Below are positions 1 through 9,517 of a stretch of DNA of 51,051 bases, in pieces; the first letter of the stretch is position 1; every line of letters begins with the position of its first letter. Under the pieces are notes generated by a model, which saw only the letters and a program-made list of their open reading frames with translations, was not told the origin of the DNA and did no database searches. A program made the position numbers and the translations under genes. The DNA comes from an uncultured Sulfolobales archaeon (GTDB lineage Archaea; Thermoproteota; Thermoprotei_A; Sulfolobales; NBVN01), in NCBI GenBank assembly GCA_938045815.1, contig CALIBI010000010.1, forward strand, positions 1 through 51,051, read 5' to 3'.

Positions 1-2
1 CT

Positions 3-3000
3 GCGAGCATCCTAGCAATACACTCAAGACTTAACAAAAAAGAGAAAGAAGAGAGAGTGAGGAGGCTGGAAGACCCTAAAGGGTTTGATATCCTCATAAC
101 TACTTCCAGGTATTTCATGAAGAATTACGACAAAATAAGCAAGCATGACTTTGTTTTTGTTTTTGTTGATGACGTGGACGCGGTCTTAAGAGGTTCGAAA
201 GCAATAAACTACTTACTCAACTTAATGGGTTTCACCGATTCCGACATAGAGAAAGGATTAAAAATAATCAGACTTAAGAGAGAGTTAGGACTGAGGGGTG
301 AGTCTAGCGAGCTAGTTGAGGAAATCGAGAAGCTGAGATCTGAGGTGATGAAGCGTAGAAACACTGATAAAGTCTTGGTGATAGCTTCAGCTACAGGGAA
401 CCCCAGAGGACTCAGAGTTAGGTTATTCAGGGAGTTGATGGGGTTTGAGATAGGTGCTAGACCTGAGCTAATAAGGAATATAGAAGACACGTACATCAAG
501 ACTGAGAACCTCGAGAACGCTATTGAGGAGACAGTGAAGCTCGTGAAGACTTTAGGGGGAGGCGGGATAATCTACGTCCCGACGGACTTAGGTGTAGAGT
601 TTGCTGAGGAGCTCGCTTCTAACCTCAGATCACGCGGGATAGCAGCTGAAGCAATGCATAGCAGGAAGATAAAAACTCTGGAAGAATTTGTTTCGGGTTC
701 TATAGAAGTCTTGGTGGGGGTAGCCACCTACTACGGCGTGTTGGTTAGGGGTATTGATCTCCCGACTAGAATAAGGTACGCTATATTTGTTGACGTACCT
801 AGACACAAGATAAACCTAAGACTTGATAAGTTGAGTGTTATTGATGTGATGAGACTCATACCTTTGTTGAGAGACGCAGTAACGGACTTAAGCGATAGGC
901 GTTTCCTTGAGAACGCTTTCGTTAAGTTGAGGAGGGTTTTGAGGAGGTCTGGGAGTTACTTCCTCAAGATAGTTGATGAGGTGTTGAGGGGTGAGAGGAG
1001 TCCGCAGACAGCGAGTGAGAAACTCTTCGTAGAGGTTTATGAGAGAGTTCATGAATTGCTGAAAAACCAGACTATCGTAGAGAACCTGATTAAGCACCCG
1101 GAAGCTATCGTTGTTAGTGAGGGAGGGAATCTCTACGTACTAATACCTGACGCCCCAACATACATTCAAGCTAGTGGGAGGACTTCCAGGCTCTACTTAG
1201 GTGGTGTGAGTAAGGGTCTCTCAATCATAGTAACCTGGAATGAGAAACTCTTGAGAGCTCTTGAGAGAAGACTGAAGCTGCTTACCGGGGAGTTTGAGTT
1301 TAAGAATTTAGGAGAGATTGACTTGAGTCAGGTAATTAGTGAGGTAGACAGAACGCGTGAGGAGATCCTAGCTATAGGTAGGGGTGAGTTAATTGAGGAT
1401 TTAGTTAAGAGGGTGGAGGTTAAGACAGCTCTCATGATTGTTGAGTCACCTAATAAAGCTAGGACTATAGCTAGGATGTTCGGGAAACCTAGCGTTAAGG
1501 AATACGGGAGGCTGAGAGTTTATGAGGTGAACTTAGGTAATTACACTCTACTGATTACTGCTAGCGGCGGCCACATATATGAGTTAATTACTGATCAAGG
1601 AGTTGATGGGGTGGAGCCTGCTGATTACGTTTACGGGGTTTTAAGCCGTAGAGGAGTTGTCGATAAGTCTTCTTTCGTTCCGGTATTCGCTCCTATAAAG
1701 AGGTGTGTGAAGTGTGGTTATCAGTTCGCGTCACTCGGTAACAGTACTTCATGCCCTCTCTGCGGATCAGAAAGCATCCTGAGTTCCTCGGACGTGATTC
1801 AGTCTTTGAGAGAAGTAGCTTACGAGGTTGATGAGGTACTACTAAGTACGGATCCGGACACTGAAGGTGAGAAGATAGCTTACGATCTCTATCACGCTCT
1901 AACCCCGTTCAATAGAGTCATAAAGAGGATTGAGTTTCATGAGGTGACTCGTAAGGCAGTGACTAACGCTCTGAGTAATCCTCGCGACATAAACTTCAAG
2001 CTAGTTAAGGCACAGCTCCTTAGGAGGATTGAGGATAGGTGGATAGGATTCTCGCTTTCCGGTAAGCTACAGAACGAGTTTTGGAGAGATTACTTCTGTT
2101 CAAGACTTGCTTCAGCTACTAACGAACACATCAATGCTAGATCGAGGCGAGTCAGCAAGTATTTAGTACTCTGCAGCAAGTATAGAGAGTCTTTCAAGGG
2201 ATTGAGTGCTGGGAGGGTTCAAAGCCCTGTTCTCGGGTGGATCATAGAAAGCTATAAAGAACACCGTGAGTCTTTATCGACGTATTTGTTGTTGCGTTTC
2301 AGAGATCTGAGTATCGCTGTCAAGATACCTAAGGATTTGAGGGACTTAATTACTCGCGACAACGTTAGTGAGGTTCTGGTTAGTGTTAGAAGTAGTGAGG
2401 TGAGTGAAGAGCAGGTGAGTCCGCCGCCACCATACACCACCGATACCGCATTATCTGATATCTCAAACGCTTTAAGAATCTCAGCATCTCAAGTGATGAA
2501 GATCCTGCAGGAACTCTTTGAGTTTGGTTTAATAACTTATCACAGAACCGATAGTGTGAGAGTTTCTGACGCTGGGGTCAGGGTTGCGAAGGAGTATCTG
2601 ATTAGTAGGTTTGGTGATTCGTGGACTGAGTTCTTTGAAGGTAGGTCATGGGGTGTTGGTGGTGCTCACGAATGTATAAGGCCTACAAGACCTGTCGATG
2701 CGGAGATGCTTAGGGAACTGATTAGTGAGGGTGTTATTGAGATTCCTAGAAGACTTAATAACACGCATTTCAGGGTTTATGACATGGTGTTCAGGAGGTT
2801 CATCGCTTCTCAAATGTCTAAGGCTACGGTCAGGAAGAGAGTTGTGGAATTCTTTGCGGAAGTGGTTACTAAGGACTCAAGGCGTGTTGGGTTACCGCCT
2901 ACTAGCAAGGAAGTAGTTTCTGAGGTCGTGTTTGAGGGGTTTGACACGATCCTCAAGAGTCTGAGAGTTTATCGAATTCCTGAAGACGGTCTTTACAGTT

Positions 3001-3383
3001 CTGGGGTTTCTGACCTTAAGCACGAGATTAGGGTGATGTACGAGGTTCCGCTACTCACTCAAGCGTCCGTAGTGAGAATTATGAAGGAGAGAGGTATTGG
3101 CAGACCATCAACTTACGCTAAAGTGATTGAGACTATTCTTAAACGTAGGTACGCGTTCTCTAGAAAGAGAGGGGAACTAATACCCTCATTACTAGGTGTT
3201 GAGGTACACAACTACTTGACTGAGAGATACGCGCGTCTAGTTAGTGAGGAGAGAACTAGAGTTCTGGAGAGTAGGATGAGCCTTATAGAAAGTGATGACA
3301 CGCTATATAATGATTTGCTTAAAGAATTATATGAGGAGCTAGAAAGAAACGAATTGCTTGGTGTGACTGGGTATGAGCTATAG
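3..3383 (+). CDS. rgy: Reverse gyrase, 5'-truncated by the window edge
   Basis: Introduces positive supercoils into DNA with ATP; it is the hallmark enzyme of hyperthermophiles. The ORF track starts at a GTG at base 57, but the frame is open to base 3 and upstream residues (AILAIHSRLNKKEKEE) continue the helicase domain, so the N-terminus including the first zinc finger and Walker A lies outside the window. Visible parts, numbered from the GTG: helicase motif DDVD near 38, second helicase lobe to about 450, Toprim-type topoisomerase IA start ALMIVESPNKA near 456, a C-x2-C...C-x2-C zinc finger near 549-575, acidic DPDTEGE near 598, GRVQSPVLG, and the catalytic tyrosine in ITYHRTDS near 828. 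About 1,110 of the usual roughly 1,200 residues are present. Its end overlaps the next gene by 11 bases. Confidence 0.97.
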   Translation, partial: ASILAIHSRLNKKEKEERVRRLEDPKGFDILITTSRYFMKNYDKISKHDFVFVFVDDVDAVLRGSKAINYLLNLMGFTDSDIEKGLKIIRLKRELGLRGESSELVEEIEKLRSEVMKRRNTDKVLVIASATGNPRGLRVRLFRELMGFEIGARPELIRNIEDTYIKTENLENAIEETVKLVKTLGGGGIIYVPTDLGVEFAEELASNLRSRGIAAEAMHSRKIKTLEEFVSGSIEVLVGVATYYGVLVRGIDLPTRIRYAIFVDVPRHKINLRLDKLSVIDVMRLIPLLRDAVTDLSDRRFLENAFVKLRRVLRRSGSYFLKIVDEVLRGERSPQTASEKLFVEVYERVHELLKNQTIVENLIKHPEAIVVSEGGNLYVLIPDAPTYIQASGRTSRLYLGGVSKGLSIIVTWNEKLLRALERRLKLLTGEFEFKNLGEIDLSQVISEVDRTREEILAIGRGELIEDLVKRVEVKTALMIVESPNKARTIARMFGKPSVKEYGRLRVYEVNLGNYTLLITASGGHIYELITDQGVDGVEPADYVYGVLSRRGVVDKSSFVPVFAPIKRCVKCGYQFASLGNSTSCPLCGSESILSSSDVIQSLREVAYEVDEVLLSTDPDTEGEKIAYDLYHALTPFNRVIKRIEFHEVTRKAVTNALSNPRDINFKLVKAQLLRRIEDRWIGFSLSGKLQNEFWRDYFCSRLASATNEHINARSRRVSKYLVLCSKYRESFKGLSAGRVQSPVLGWIIESYKEHRESLSTYLLLRFRDLSIAVKIPKDLRDLITRDNVSEVLVSVRSSEVSEEQVSPPPPYTTDTALSDISNALRISASQVMKILQELFEFGLITYHRTDSVRVSDAGVRVAKEYLISRFGDSWTEFFEGRSWGVGGAHECIRPTRPVDAEMLRELISEGVIEIPRRLNNTHFRVYDMVFRRFIASQMSKATVRKRVVEFFAEVVTKDSRRVGLPPTSKEVVSEVVFEGFDTILKSLRVYRIPEDGLYSSGVSDLKHEIRVMYEVPLLTQASVVRIMKERGIGRPSTYAKVIETILKRRYAFSRKRGELIPSLLGVEVHNYLTERYARLVSEERTRVLESRMSLIESDDTLYNDLLKELYEELERNELLGVTGYEL

Positions 3384-4179
3384 GAAAACTGTAGCCGTAG
3401 TAAGACTAGACTTAAGCAGTAGTTCTAGAGTGTATGCTGAGTCTATAAACGAGGTCTTAGAACACATATCGAGCAACGTAAATCTGCTTTTATGTCTTTC
3501 TTCAGTGAATTCTCTTCATGATTTCATTAATGGGTACAGAATGTACAATAATTACAGGAATTATGTGAGGAACGTTACTAAGAAGCTACTTAACGTGGCT
3601 AGGAGGAGGGGAGTCTCCATCGCAATAACTCCTATTATTAGGAAGGGAGGTAATAAAGCATATTTTTCTACTGGTGTGATACCCCCGTTAGGACAGCCGT
3701 TCTTCAAGGCAGGTAATATACTGCCTATCAATGATAAAATATCGTCGAACAAAACTACCGAGGTATTTGATGTTGGTGGTATTAAGCTATGTTTTATTTA
3801 CTTGAAAGAACTTGAAGTGCCTGAAGCAGCGAGAGTATGTAAGTTTTTAGGGAGCGACATCATAGTATCAGTTAATCCACCACTACTGACTGAGCGCGAC
3901 CCAGAATTAACTCTTAAGTTAGGTGTTGTTAGGGCTGTGGAGAACAACATACCTCTCGTTGGTTTAGGAGGTTATTTAAGTAATAGGAAGCTGCAACAAC
4001 CAACTTTCCTAATTAATAGTTCTGGTGACGTAGTTGATTTCTATAACGATTACGAGCCTGCAGTCTTTGAGGTTGAGATAGAGAGGCTATATCGTTTAGT
4101 GAGGTTAGACCTAATGCGTAGGTACATAAAACTAATTAAGGAGATAAGTACCTACCAGACACACAGAGACCTTCCTTAA
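3373..4179 (+). CDS. Nitrilase-fold (carbon-nitrogen hydrolase-like) protein, apparently catalytically dead
   Basis: A 268-residue protein whose layout resembles the CN-hydrolase fold: a segment ending FFKAGNILPI matches the '..yF.pG..l.v' strand of the family, and YLKELEVPEAARVCKFLGSDIIVSVNPP matches 'CYDLRFPEaaRllalkGAdiiv.Psa'. The position of the nucleophilic cysteine holds leucine, and I cannot find the expected catalytic Glu and Lys (IPPLGQPF stands where the Lys-containing segment should be). If the alignment is right this is a pseudoenzyme, possibly a binding or scaffold protein. It is translationally coupled to reverse gyrase by an 11-base overlap, suggesting co-expression. The family assignment is by eye from two motifs and is moderately sure; the function is unknown. 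Confidence 0.6.
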   Translation: MSYRKTVAVVRLDLSSSSRVYAESINEVLEHISSNVNLLLCLSSVNSLHDFINGYRMYNNYRNYVRNVTKKLLNVARRRGVSIAITPIIRKGGNKAYFSTGVIPPLGQPFFKAGNILPINDKISSNKTTEVFDVGGIKLCFIYLKELEVPEAARVCKFLGSDIIVSVNPPLLTERDPELTLKLGVVRAVENNIPLVGLGGYLSNRKLQQPTFLINSSGDVVDFYNDYEPAVFEVEIERLYRLVRLDLMRRYIKLIKEISTYQTHRDLP

Positions 4180-4321
4180 AGCATTCAAGGATTCCTTCAC
4201 GAATCTTGTGTGGTGAGTTTCATAACATAATCTTGCGTGCGTTAGTTTGCGTCGGAGTCGACCATAACTAATACCGAATTTATTATTTTGTTAGAACATA
4301 GTTATATCGGGGTTTAACAAA

Positions 4322-4888
4322 ATGTTTGAGATTAGGTGGCATGGACGTGGTGGTATGGGAGCTGTCACGGCAGCCGACGTAACTGCTTCAGCAGCTATTA
4401 AGGCTGGCTTCTATGCTTTAGCGTTCCCAGAGTTTGGTGCTGAGAGGAGAGGCGCCCCGGTCACGGCGTACACCAGAATCAACAAAGAAATAATCTATGA
4501 TAGAACACCTATAACTAACCCGGACGCTGTAGTAGTTTTAGATCCTTACATGATTACATCACCTAAGGTTCTCGCAGGGTTAAAGGAAGGTGGTTACTTA
4601 ATAGTAAACACCACTAGAGAACCCTCGGAGATCTTGGATCAGATAGCAGACTTAAGACGCTTGAGAATCGCCGTAGCAACTGTTGATGCTACGAGTATTG
4701 CGATGAACATACTTAAGCAACCTATCGTTAATACCGCCATGATAGGTGCTCTGATAGCAGCTACCAAAATAGTATCCCTAGACGACGTGATAGAGGTTGT
4801 TAGGGAGAGGTTTCCCGAAAGATTAGCTGAGATTAACGTGAATATAATTAATGAGTCTTACAAGTTACTTAAGGTGATTAAACAGTGA
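4322..4888 (+). CDS. porG: 2-oxoacid:ferredoxin oxidoreductase, gamma subunit (probably pyruvate)
   Basis: First gene of a tight four-gene operon encoding the CoA-dependent oxidative decarboxylase of 2-oxoacids that reduces ferredoxin in the cytoplasm. The 188-residue protein opens with the family signature IRWHGRGGMGAVTAADV and carries FPEFGAERRGAPVTAYTRI, both typical of the gamma subunit. It overlaps the delta gene by four bases (GTGA). A TATA-like AATTTATTATTTTG lies about 40 bases upstream and a GGGG sits a few bases before the ATG. The substrate cannot be read from this subunit; pyruvate is the likeliest because this is the only such operon seen, but a 2-oxoisovalerate enzyme has the same subunit layout. 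Confidence 0.93.
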   Translation: MFEIRWHGRGGMGAVTAADVTASAAIKAGFYALAFPEFGAERRGAPVTAYTRINKEIIYDRTPITNPDAVVVLDPYMITSPKVLAGLKEGGYLIVNTTREPSEILDQIADLRRLRIAVATVDATSIAMNILKQPIVNTAMIGALIAATKIVSLDDVIEVVRERFPERLAEINVNIINESYKLLKVIKQ

Positions 4889-5205
4889 GTAGTAGGTTGC
4901 CTTCCTGGAAAGAATTACCGATAGGAGCAGTTATACTGGAGCCAGGCTCCTCAAGACGCTATAAGACTCCTGAATGGAGGACTTCAAGACCCGTTATAAA
5001 CCAGGATAAGTGTATCAGGTGCCGTATTTGCTGGTCTTACTGCCCAGAACCGGCAATAATAGAAGCTGATAAACCTTACGTCACCTCAGCAAACAAGAGA
5101 TACGAGATATCCTACCTGATAGACTATGATTACTGTAAAGGTTGCGGTATATGCGCACAGGAGTGTCCTGTTAAAGCTATCGAGATGGTTCCTGAGGTGA
5201 GGTGA
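4885..5205 (+). CDS. porD: 2-oxoacid:ferredoxin oxidoreductase, delta subunit (2x[4Fe-4S] ferredoxin)
   Basis: A 106-residue ferredoxin-like subunit carrying two classical cluster motifs, C-x2-C-x2-C-x3-CP (CIRCRICWSYCPEP) and CKGCGICAQECPVKAIEM, which pass electrons from the thiamine centre to external ferredoxin. It starts with GTG inside the stop of porG (GTGA overlap) and its TGA is immediately followed by the ATG of porA, with a GAGGTGA ribosome-binding site inside its last codons. Length and position match the delta subunit of four-subunit archaeal POR/VOR enzymes. Confidence 0.94.
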   Translation: MSSRLPSWKELPIGAVILEPGSSRRYKTPEWRTSRPVINQDKCIRCRICWSYCPEPAIIEADKPYVTSANKRYEISYLIDYDYCKGCGICAQECPVKAIEMVPEVR

Positions 5206-6393
5206 ATGGGTAAAGTAGTTCCGCTCTCAGGTAATTCAGCCGTAGCGTATGCTGTTAAGTCAGCAGATGTGGACGTGATCTCCGCGTACCCTATAACCCC
5301 TCAAACCACAATAGTTGAGAAGCTAGCGGAATTCATAGCTAATGGGGAATTAGACGCTGAAATGATTCATGTAGAGTCAGAACATTCAGCACTCTCAGCA
5401 GCTGTTGGTGCGGCAGCCGCTGGTGCCAGAGTCTATACAGCGTCTTCCTCGCAAGGAATAGCTTTAATGTATGAAATAATGTTCATAGCTTCCTCACTAA
5501 GACTACCTATCGTCATGACCATAGCGACGAGAGCTCTCTCAGCACCCATAAATATATGGAACGATCACAGCGATTTCATGGCTGTCTCGGATACCGGCTG
5601 GATCATGATGATGGCTGAGAATAATCAGGAAGCTCATGATGACATCATACTCGCGTATAAGATAGCGGAAAACCCAGAGGTTCTCTTACCGGTGGTGACT
5701 GCTCTTGACGGGTACTTCATGACTCACACAACAGAGCCTATCAACGTGATAGAGAGGGAGGAAGCGTTAAGCTTCGCACCAAAGAGGAAGACGTGGTTCA
5801 CGCTAGATCCAGATAAACCTGTAACTATGGGTGCTTTGGGAGACCCTCAATGGTATTTCGAGTTTAAGAAGCAGCAGTATGAGGCAATGAAGAAATCTAG
5901 GGAAGTCATTGAGAGAAGTATTGATGAATTCGCTAGGGTGTTTGGCAGGAGATATAATGCGGTTGAGTTTTACGGTGATGAGAATCCTGAAGTGGTGCTG
6001 GTTGCTATGGGTCATGTAGTAGGCAACATTAGAGCTTACTTGAACAAAATGAGAAGTAAGAATTCCAGGGTAGGAGTGCTTAAAGTAAAACTTTACAGGC
6101 CATTCCCAGAAGACTTGATAGTAAGGTATCTTGAGGATGTTGAAATTATTGGTGTGGTTGATAGAGCCTTAATACCTGGTTCCTCAAGTCCTGGACCTCT
6201 GCACTCAGAGATAGTTACAGCACTACGTAAGCATGAAGTGAATACCAAGACTCTAAGTTTCGTGACCGGTCTTGGAGGGAGGCCAGTAACGCACGAACAC
6301 ATAGGAGTGATGCTCAGTAAGCTCTCCGAACTAAAAGATAAGCCAGTCTCCGAACTACCTAGAGAGCCTCTGTTTATTGGGGTGAGAGAATGA
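5206..6393 (+). CDS. porA: 2-oxoacid:ferredoxin oxidoreductase, alpha subunit
   Basis: A 395-residue subunit with the pyrimidine-binding and transketolase-C type domains of the enzyme. Recognisable signatures are SAYPITPQTTIVEKLAEF near the start, the ESEHSALSAAVGAAAAGAR helix, SSSQGIALMYE, and a C-terminal domain containing VVDRALIPGSSSPGPLHSEI. SDFMAVSDTGWI occupies the place that separates pyruvate from other 2-oxoacid enzymes, but I cannot decide specificity by eye. Direct junction with the delta gene and a four-base ATGA overlap with the beta gene show co-translation in one operon. Confidence 0.94.
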   Translation: MGKVVPLSGNSAVAYAVKSADVDVISAYPITPQTTIVEKLAEFIANGELDAEMIHVESEHSALSAAVGAAAAGARVYTASSSQGIALMYEIMFIASSLRLPIVMTIATRALSAPINIWNDHSDFMAVSDTGWIMMMAENNQEAHDDIILAYKIAENPEVLLPVVTALDGYFMTHTTEPINVIEREEALSFAPKRKTWFTLDPDKPVTMGALGDPQWYFEFKKQQYEAMKKSREVIERSIDEFARVFGRRYNAVEFYGDENPEVVLVAMGHVVGNIRAYLNKMRSKNSRVGVLKVKLYRPFPEDLIVRYLEDVEIIGVVDRALIPGSSSPGPLHSEIVTALRKHEVNTKTLSFVTGLGGRPVTHEHIGVMLSKLSELKDKPVSELPREPLFIGVRE

Positions 6394-7334
6394 GTAAAGT
6401 ATTAACTATTAGGGACTTACCTCGTGAAGAAAGGTTCGCACCCGGGCACAGAATGTGTCAGGGTTGTGGCGCCGCTATACTGATGCGGCACATAACTAAG
6501 GCGATACCTAAGGACGCAATAATAGTTCACGCGACCGGGTGTGTTGAGGTAACCACAACACTATATCCTGAAACTTCCTGGATGCATCCATGGCTACACA
6601 TAGCTTTCGAGAATGCCGCGGCCGGTGCTTCAGGTATTGAAGCCGCTCTCAAGGTACTTAAGAGGAAAGGCCAGCTACCTGCTGAGAAAGAAATAAAGGT
6701 AGTAGCTATAGGAGGTGACGGCGGAACCTTCGACATAGGTATTCAAGCGCTCTCAGGAATGCTTGAGAGAGAACATGATATTCTCTACGTAGTTTACGAT
6801 AACGAGGCCTACATGAATACAGGTATACAGAGGAGTGGTGCCACACCTCAATGGGCTTGGACCACAACCACACCTGTAGGGAGGGTGTGGCGTGGTGAGT
6901 GGAGACCAAAGAAAGACATTATAGGGATAGCGCTAGCTCATAAAGTACCGTACGTAGCTACGGTAAACCCAGCATATCTTCCTGATCTCTACATGAAGAT
7001 AAATAAAGCAATGAGTATTAAGGGACCTAAACTAATACATGCGTTCTCCCCCTGCGTGCCTGGTTGGAGGTATGAGCCATCAATAACCATAACGCTATGT
7101 AAGCTGGCTGTGCAGACAGGTTTGTGGGTAAATTACGAAATAGAGAATGGAGTACTGAACGTAACTACCCCAGTACCTAAGAGGAAGCCCGTGAGAGAAT
7201 ACCTGAAACTCCAAGGAAGATTCAGACACCTAACTGAGGAGGAGGTAAACGCCATACAAAAATATGTTGATGAGCAGGTAGCTCACATAAACAAGTTGGT
7301 TGGGAAGGAAGTCATAGGTCCTGTAGAAACTTAA
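6390..7334 (+). CDS. porB: 2-oxoacid:ferredoxin oxidoreductase, beta subunit (TPP-binding)
   Basis: Last gene of the operon. This 314-residue subunit binds thiamine pyrophosphate and one [4Fe-4S] cluster. The cluster cysteines are visible in HRMCQGCGAAI, in ATGCVEV and near SPCVPGW; the TPP/Mg motif is GGDGGTFDIGIQALSG followed by YDNEAYMNTGIQRSGATP. These are highly typical of POR/VOR beta subunits. It begins inside the porA stop (ATGA). A short T-rich stretch (GTGTTTTTAAG) just after the stop may serve as an archaeal terminator before the convergent mcm gene. Confidence 0.95.
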   Translation: MSKVLTIRDLPREERFAPGHRMCQGCGAAILMRHITKAIPKDAIIVHATGCVEVTTTLYPETSWMHPWLHIAFENAAAGASGIEAALKVLKRKGQLPAEKEIKVVAIGGDGGTFDIGIQALSGMLEREHDILYVVYDNEAYMNTGIQRSGATPQWAWTTTTPVGRVWRGEWRPKKDIIGIALAHKVPYVATVNPAYLPDLYMKINKAMSIKGPKLIHAFSPCVPGWRYEPSITITLCKLAVQTGLWVNYEIENGVLNVTTPVPKRKPVREYLKLQGRFRHLTEEEVNAIQKYVDEQVAHINKLVGKEVIGPVET

Positions 7335-7378
7335 GTGTTTTTAAGCTTAAATCAACCAAACAGCAAGTATAGTTCTCG

Positions 7379-9517
7379 TTATTCTGTTATAGCGTAGCAA
7401 GACGCTTTAGGTTCGTATATCTCGCCACCACGTCTTAGGTTCCTAATTATTTTCTCAAGAACTTCCTCATCTATTCCGTAATCAGAAGCTCTCTTGCGTA
7501 GTTCCTTATACTTGACACATTCCTCGCCTGAACTCATTATCTCTCTTATCAACTTAATGATGGTGACTTCTTTCTCACGCATACTTTTGGTTTTACCAGT
7601 CATTATTAGGTCTACGTCTATGGTTCCTGTTTCTACGTCCATACCTACCTGCTCCAGGACTGTGTTCATCAGTCTTACTGCTTCTACAGCGTCTTCAGCC
7701 TCCACCTTACTCTTCAGCTTCATCTTAGCGTGTGCTTCCGCAAGCCTGATAAGAGCTTCTAACTGCCTAGTAGTTATGGCGAGTGGTGCGTCTTCTCTCT
7801 CAGCGCTCTTCTTTCTTAACTCTATGTAGTACTCCTTAATTATTTTCTCGGCTTCATCAGTAAGTTCTGGTTTCACGTATTTTCTCGCGTAAGCTATGTA
7901 TTTGCGGAGGAGGTCTGGCGGGACTTCTGACTCAACATAACCTGCTTTCTCGTGTGTTTTTAAGACGTAGCTCGATAGTGAAGTATCTTTTGTTAGGTTA
8001 GGTAGGTCTCTCACTATGAATATTAGGTCGAATCTCGAGAGTATCGTTACTGGTAAGTCTATATTCTCGGCAACACTCTCGCTACTTACGTACCTCCCTC
8101 TCTTAGGGTTCCCGGCAGCCACTACGGTTGTTCTAGCGTTTAGTCTAGCGACTATGCCTGCTTTAGCTATGCTCACGCTACCCTGCTCCATAGCTTCGTG
8201 GATAGCTACTCTATCTTCGTCACGCATCTTATCGATTTCATCGATACTTACTATCCCTCCGTCAGCCAGAACCATTGCTCCAGCTTCTAGGAAGTACTCA
8301 CCTGTTTGTTTGTCTTTGACTACCGCGGCTGTAAGACCTGCAGCACTAGAGCCTTTACCGGTAGTGTAGATTCCTCTAGGAGCTATTCTGGCGGCATACT
8401 GGAGTAGTTGTGATTTAGCTGTTCCCGGATCCCCGACCATGAGGACATGTATGTCGCCTCTGAGTCTGGTCCCGTCTCGCGTGGTTTTTGAATTACCTCC
8501 GAAGAGTGCTAGTGCTATAGCTTCTTTCTCATCCCACATGCCGTAGATTGTTGGGGCTATGCTAGCTATTATCTTGCGTCTTACTAGAGGGTCTCGAGAA
8601 AGCTCAATTATTTTGGCTTCATCCTCAGCACTAAGTTTCAGTTCCTCAAGCAACCTCTGCGCTACGACAACGTTGTTAGCTTCGATGTACGGGGTATAGA
8701 TGATCTTGTTGAATCTGCTTGATCTAGTTAACCTAACAACACCTATCACAGTAACTCTATCGCCCGGCCTAGCAACATCAACTAAATCGTCTGTTAAGAC
8801 TACTTCTATAGACCTAGGTATCTGACCTGCAGGCACTTCCTCAGGTCTCTCCTGAATAACTACTAATTGCCAGTCCCTATACTTAGATCGTTCAGGCTCT
8901 AGCTTTATAGTGCCTCTCCTAAATCTTTCTTCTTCAGACACCAAACCAACACAGACAGGGCAGTACGGGGGTTTCTCTATCTCGTCTCTCAACTCTTCTC
9001 TTTCTTCGGGCGGCCACTCAAACTCGTGTTTCTCACCACTCGGTAGTATGTGGACGTATAATGCTTTGTAGAGTTTACTCTTACCTGGTGTTGCTTTAAC
9101 GATGACGCCGTCGACAGCTATTAACTTACCTAAGTAGTCACTAGTAACTCTCCTTATAGCTACTGTTCTTACCCAGCCGTTCAGCCTAGCGTGAAACTTC
9201 TCAAATCTCTCAACATACTCAGGATACTCACCTTTTATTAAGTCTCTTAAAGCTATGTTGAAAGCGTTGAAAGCTTCGTCAGGATTTTTTTCTATGTATT
9301 CTATGAGGTTGACATCGTATGTTGCTAGGTCTTCGTAATCTATTAGTAGAGATTTACCCCCTTCCCTAATCATTCTTCTTATTCTCTCCTTATACTTGAA
9401 AGACCCGTCACTACTCTTGAAGTTACTTAAGAAAGACTTAATGAGTTCTACGTCTACCTTATGTTCCACGAGAACCTCACGAACATCTAGATCCTCAGCT
9501 CTACTGTTTTCGTTCAA
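7379..9517 (-). CDS. mcm: MCM replicative DNA helicase
   Basis: ATP-driven 3'-5' hexameric helicase that unwinds the fork. Walker A GDPGTAKSQ (about residue 365 counted from the ORF-track start), Walker B SIDEIDKM (about 429), arginine finger LSRFDLIF (about 500) and a C-terminal winged helix are clear. The zinc-binding loop is unusual: the first ligand pair reads HILPSGEKHEFEW, where Sulfolobus-type MCM has H-x4-C, while CPVC is kept. I prefer the TTG at 9517 because GGTGGAGG lies 10 bases before it; the longer GTG start (9538) overlaps that ribosome-binding site. The gene follows gins23 with a short overlap, the usual crenarchaeal replication operon. Confidence 0.96.
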   Translation of the reverse strand: MNENSRAEDLDVREVLVEHKVDVELIKSFLSNFKSSDGSFKYKERIRRMIREGGKSLLIDYEDLATYDVNLIEYIEKNPDEAFNAFNIALRDLIKGEYPEYVERFEKFHARLNGWVRTVAIRRVTSDYLGKLIAVDGVIVKATPGKSKLYKALYVHILPSGEKHEFEWPPEEREELRDEIEKPPYCPVCVGLVSEEERFRRGTIKLEPERSKYRDWQLVVIQERPEEVPAGQIPRSIEVVLTDDLVDVARPGDRVTVIGVVRLTRSSRFNKIIYTPYIEANNVVVAQRLLEELKLSAEDEAKIIELSRDPLVRRKIIASIAPTIYGMWDEKEAIALALFGGNSKTTRDGTRLRGDIHVLMVGDPGTAKSQLLQYAARIAPRGIYTTGKGSSAAGLTAAVVKDKQTGEYFLEAGAMVLADGGIVSIDEIDKMRDEDRVAIHEAMEQGSVSIAKAGIVARLNARTTVVAAGNPKRGRYVSSESVAENIDLPVTILSRFDLIFIVRDLPNLTKDTSLSSYVLKTHEKAGYVESEVPPDLLRKYIAYARKYVKPELTDEAEKIIKEYYIELRKKSAEREDAPLAITTRQLEALIRLAEAHAKMKLKSKVEAEDAVEAVRLMNTVLEQVGMDVETGTIDVDLIMTGKTKSMREKEVTIIKLIREIMSSGEECVKYKELRKRASDYGIDEEVLEKIIRNLRRGGEIYEPKASCYAITE

